NCBI GenBank assembly: GCA_028873845.1
Contig: JAPPNO010000047.1
Coordinates: forward strand, 1-32,410
Direction: 5' to 3'
Source: Gemmatimonadota bacterium
GTDB lineage: Bacteria; Gemmatimonadota; Gemmatimonadetes; Longimicrobiales; Gaopeijiaceae
Length of the DNA: 32,410 nucleotides
Shown here in pieces: positions 29,807 through 32,410 of the stretch. Numbering within the stretch: position 1 is the first letter of the stretch; every line of letters starts with the position of its first letter. The translations under genes were made by a program, and so were the position numbers. The notes under the pieces are model-generated. The model saw only the letters and a program-made list of their open reading frames with translations, searched no databases and was not told where the DNA came from.

Positions 29807-31846
29807 ATGAGAGTCACACGAACCACCCCGCCGACCGTACTTCCCGCAGCGGTGGTGGCCTGCGCGGCCACGCTGCCCGTGGCGTCGGCAGCCGTCGCAA
29901 CCGCGCCGATCTCCGCCCAGGAACCCGAGCAGGTCGAAGTCGCCCGTGTGGAGGTCACCCCCGCCACGCTAACCCTTGAGGTCGGCGAGAAGGCTCAGCT
30001 CACGGCCGTCGCCTACGACGCCGACGGCGAGGTGGTCGACGTGCCGCTGCTTTTCTTCTCCCGCAGCGGCCGCGGCCGGCTGGCCGTCGACCGGAGCACC
30101 GGTGAAATAGAGGCCTTCAAGGGCGGCGAATACGACGTGGATGTTCTCGTGATGGCGCCCACGCGGGCCCGCGGACTCGTCAAGGTCACCGTGCCCTGGC
30201 CCCCGCTCGACCGTGTGGATATCTCCGAAGAGGGCGGGCGCTATTACGTAGGTGTGACAACCCGCCACAAGGCCACCGTCCTTGACGAAGCCGACGATGT
30301 TCGCGACCTCGCCGTCACCTGGAGCACATCCGACGAATCCGTCGCGACCGTCGACCGCCACGGCGTCTTTCAGGCACACGCGCCCGGCGAAGTGACGCTT
30401 TCCGCGGCCGCCGAGGGCGTTGTCGGCCGGATTCTCTATGAAGTGGCGGACAACCCGGTCACCGCGATGACTCTGGAAGCCAGCCAGGCCCGCGGCCGCA
30501 CGGGCGACGTGATCCGCGTCACGGCCACGCCTGCGAACGCAAGCGGCGCGACGGTCGACGACATCCCCGTCACCTTCGGGCTCATCGCCGATCCCGACGC
30601 GATCGCCACCGCCGACTTCCCGCCCGCCGAGGTCGACGGGCAGGGACGTTTCGTCGCCTACAAGCCGGGCGTCTACACCGTCACCGCGAACGTTCCAGGA
30701 CACACCGCGCACACCACGCTCGAGATCCTGGAGCGCCACGCCGTGGAGGAGGTGACCCTCGTGGGCCACGCCCCGGTGCGCAACGTCTCCACCTCGGATC
30801 TCTGGGTGTGGGAGGGCGTCGACGGCCGCGACTACGCCATCACCGGCACGCACGCCGCCCACGGCAGCACCTACTGGTGGGACGTGACCGACCCGGCGAA
30901 CCCGGTCCTTACCGACTCGCTCGTGGTGGACGCGCGCACGACCAACGACGTCAAGGTCTCCGAGGACGGCGAGATCTGCGTGATCTCGCGCGAGGGCGCG
31001 TCGAGCCGGCGCAACGGGATCGTGATCGTGGACTGCACCGATCCCCGCAACATCGAGATCATCTCGACCTTCGACGACGAGCTCACCGGCGGCGTCCACA
31101 ACCTGTTCATCTACGACGACCACGTTTACGCGGTGAACAACGGGATCCGCTTCGACGTGGTCAACATCGAGGACCCGGCGAATCCGCACCGCGTGGGCCG
31201 CTTCGAGCTCGACACGCCCGGCCACGCCATCCACGACATCTGGATCGTGGACGGGATCGCGTACACGTCGAACTGGGGGGACGGAGTGGCGGTGATCGAC
31301 GTGGGCGGGGGCGACAGGGGCGGCAGCCCGGCCAACCCGGTCCTGATCAGCCGCTTCCGGGACATCGGGGGCGCCACGCACGCGGCGTTCCCGTACAAGA
31401 GCCCGACCGGGAAGTTCTACATCTTCATGGGCGACGAGAGGGGGGCGCCGGGCTTCGACGGGCAGGACCGCACCCGCACGCCGGACTTCATGTCGGGATA
31501 CATCCACATCGTGGACTTCACCGATCCCGGGAACCCGGAGGAGGTGGCCCGCTACGAGGTCCCCGAGGCCGGTTCGCACAACATGTGGATCGAGGATGAC
31601 CGGCTGTACGCGGCGTTCTACCAGGGTGGGCTCAGGGTCGTGGACATCTCGGGGGAACTGAAGGGCAACCTGTACCACCAGGGGCGCGAGATCGCCGTCT
31701 ACAAGGCGTTCGATCCGGACGGGGTGGTGGCGAACGCGCCGTTCACCTGGGGGCCGCAGATGCACAAGGGGAACCTCTTCTTCGCGGAGTACTTCTCGGG
31801 CATGTGGGCGGTGAAGCTGCAGCCGCGGCGCGTGCTGATTCCGTGA
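29807..31846 (+). CDS. Exported protein with Big domains and LVIVD beta-propeller
   Basis: 679 aa from ATG 29807, with GGAGGGAG 10 nt upstream. Signal peptide ending PISAQ. Two or three Big_2-like domains follow (VARVEVTPATLTLEVGEKAQ; VTWSTSDESVATVDRHG; MTLEASQARGRTGDVIRVTA). Residues ~315-670 are LVIVD repeats folding as a propeller: WWDVTDPANPVLTDSLVVDA, GIVIVDCTDPRNIEIISTFD, VVNIEDPANPHRVGRFELDT, VAVIDVGGGD, HIVDFTDPGNPEEVARYEVP and LRVVDISGELKG. No enzyme motif is visible; such proteins are surface or periplasmic and of unknown role. Its stop overlaps the next gene start (GTGA), so the two are translated together. Confidence 0.8.
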   Translation: MRVTRTTPPTVLPAAVVACAATLPVASAAVATAPISAQEPEQVEVARVEVTPATLTLEVGEKAQLTAVAYDADGEVVDVPLLFFSRSGRGRLAVDRSTGEIEAFKGGEYDVDVLVMAPTRARGLVKVTVPWPPLDRVDISEEGGRYYVGVTTRHKATVLDEADDVRDLAVTWSTSDESVATVDRHGVFQAHAPGEVTLSAAAEGVVGRILYEVADNPVTAMTLEASQARGRTGDVIRVTATPANASGATVDDIPVTFGLIADPDAIATADFPPAEVDGQGRFVAYKPGVYTVTANVPGHTAHTTLEILERHAVEEVTLVGHAPVRNVSTSDLWVWEGVDGRDYAITGTHAAHGSTYWWDVTDPANPVLTDSLVVDARTTNDVKVSEDGEICVISREGASSRRNGIVIVDCTDPRNIEIISTFDDELTGGVHNLFIYDDHVYAVNNGIRFDVVNIEDPANPHRVGRFELDTPGHAIHDIWIVDGIAYTSNWGDGVAVIDVGGGDRGGSPANPVLISRFRDIGGATHAAFPYKSPTGKFYIFMGDERGAPGFDGQDRTRTPDFMSGYIHIVDFTDPGNPEEVARYEVPEAGSHNMWIEDDRLYAAFYQGGLRVVDISGELKGNLYHQGREIAVYKAFDPDGVVANAPFTWGPQMHKGNLFFAEYFSGMWAVKLQPRRVLIP

Positions 31847-32410
31847 GGGGACGCATTTGGCTGGCCATCGCGGGCGGTCTGGCCCTCGCCACGGTCCCCG
31901 CCCACGCCGCCGCCCAGTCCTACTGGGTCTACGTGGCCGCCGAGTCCGAGGACGAAGTCGCCCTGCTCCGCTACGACGCGGGCGGCGACCTGACCGTCGA
32001 AAAGACCATCACCACCGGGTGGCTCCTGGCCGAGATCGAGGCCCCCCACGGCCTCGCCGTCGACCCGGGCGGCGACTACTGGTACCTTACGCTCGGACAC
32101 GGCTTCCCCAACGGCCGCCTCGTCAAGTACGCCACCGGTGCCGACACGGTGGCCGGCGTCGCCGACCTCGGACTCTTCCCGGCCACCATCGCCGTCCCGC
32201 CGCACGGCACGGTGGCCCTCACCGTCAACGCCAACTTCCACGGCGACCACGTACCCTCGACGGTCACGATCGTCGATCTGGAGACCATGTTCCCGATCGC
32301 CGACGTGGTCACGTGCACCATGCCGCACGGCTCCCGCTACAACGCCGACGGCACCAGGCACTACTCGGCGTGCATGATGGACAACCAGCTCGTCGAGATC
32401 GACGGCGCCA
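31843..32410 (+). CDS. Exported YncE-like beta-propeller protein (3' end outside window)
   Basis: Starts at GTG 31843, overlapping the upstream stop by 4 nt. Residues 1-26 are a signal peptide (RIWLAIAGGLALATVPAHAA), then SYWVYVAAESEDEVALLRYD, EAPHGLAVDPGGDYWYLTLG, ATIAVPPHGTVALTVNANFH and HGSRYNADGTRHYSACMMDN, the repeating propeller strands of YVTN/YncE proteins. At least 189 residues are in the window and the frame is open to the last base. The recurrent P-H-G motifs recall copper- or quinohaemoprotein-associated propellers, but no ligand is certain. Confidence 0.7.
   Translation, partial: MRGRIWLAIAGGLALATVPAHAAAQSYWVYVAAESEDEVALLRYDAGGDLTVEKTITTGWLLAEIEAPHGLAVDPGGDYWYLTLGHGFPNGRLVKYATGADTVAGVADLGLFPATIAVPPHGTVALTVNANFHGDHVPSTVTIVDLETMFPIADVVTCTMPHGSRYNADGTRHYSACMMDNQLVEIDGA

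Overview
High-GC (roughly 68%) bacterial DNA with dense, short-spaced genes, many exported lipoproteins, Shine-Dalgarno sites of the GGAGG type, and a repertoire (VPS10/sortilin-like propeller proteins, von Willebrand A/DUF3520 proteins with carboxypeptidase-regulatory N-termini ending in a TonB-box-like segment, LVIVD-repeat proteins, Tat-exported epimerase, lipoprotein N-formylglutamate amidohydrolase) that I associate with Gemmatimonadota or a neighbouring phylum. The crowd of toxin-antitoxin (TA) modules would fit a host- or sponge-associated member, but that is inference; no rRNA, tRNA or marker gene is present to settle taxonomy.

Layout. 1-430: tail of an unidentified gene, first copy of an 86-bp dispersed element, and a 34-residue ORF with a strong ribosome site. 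420-1429: a minimal-nucleotidyltransferase/HEPN pair in which the nucleotidyltransferase carries a ribbon-helix-helix domain. 1542-4400: exported VPS10-like beta-propeller protein, convergent across a 16-bp-stem hairpin with a giant (1723 aa) lipoprotein on the minus strand (4633-9804) built from seven tandem ~88-residue Ig/CNA-B-like modules. 10190-10860: scrambled IS3-family remnant, next to a left-handed beta-helix (hexapeptide-repeat) protein. 11959-13519: HipBA locus whose HipA has lost its catalytic signatures. 13975-17816: LCAT-like lipase, small lipoprotein, M28-type peptidase-like lipoprotein. 17881-17966: second, inverted copy of the 86-bp element. 17975-18597: AbrB/PIN (VapBC) module. 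18659-20623: N-formylglutamate amidohydrolase-like lipoprotein and AlkD-like DNA glycosylase. 20736-21310: MazEF. 21412-27602: three tandem vWA/DUF3520 paralogues. 27856-28478: second VapBC module (Phd-type antitoxin). 28560-29690: Tat-exported NAD-dependent epimerase. 29807-32410: Big-domain/LVIVD protein translationally coupled to a beta-propeller protein cut by the window end.

How it fits together. Most large genes encode envelope or periplasmic proteins (surface adhesin-like lipoprotein, propellers, peptidase-like and hydrolase lipoproteins, vWA proteins) and look like independent one- to three-gene transcription units. Between them sit five two-gene TA or TA-like modules (MNT/HEPN, HipBA, VapBC, MazEF, VapBC), an IS remnant and a dispersed repeat, which marks the window as an accessory or rearranging region. 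The best candidates for something new are the active-site-eroded HipA, the RHH-nucleotidyltransferase fusion, the mosaic vWA trio with a shared leader, and the 86-bp gene-end element.
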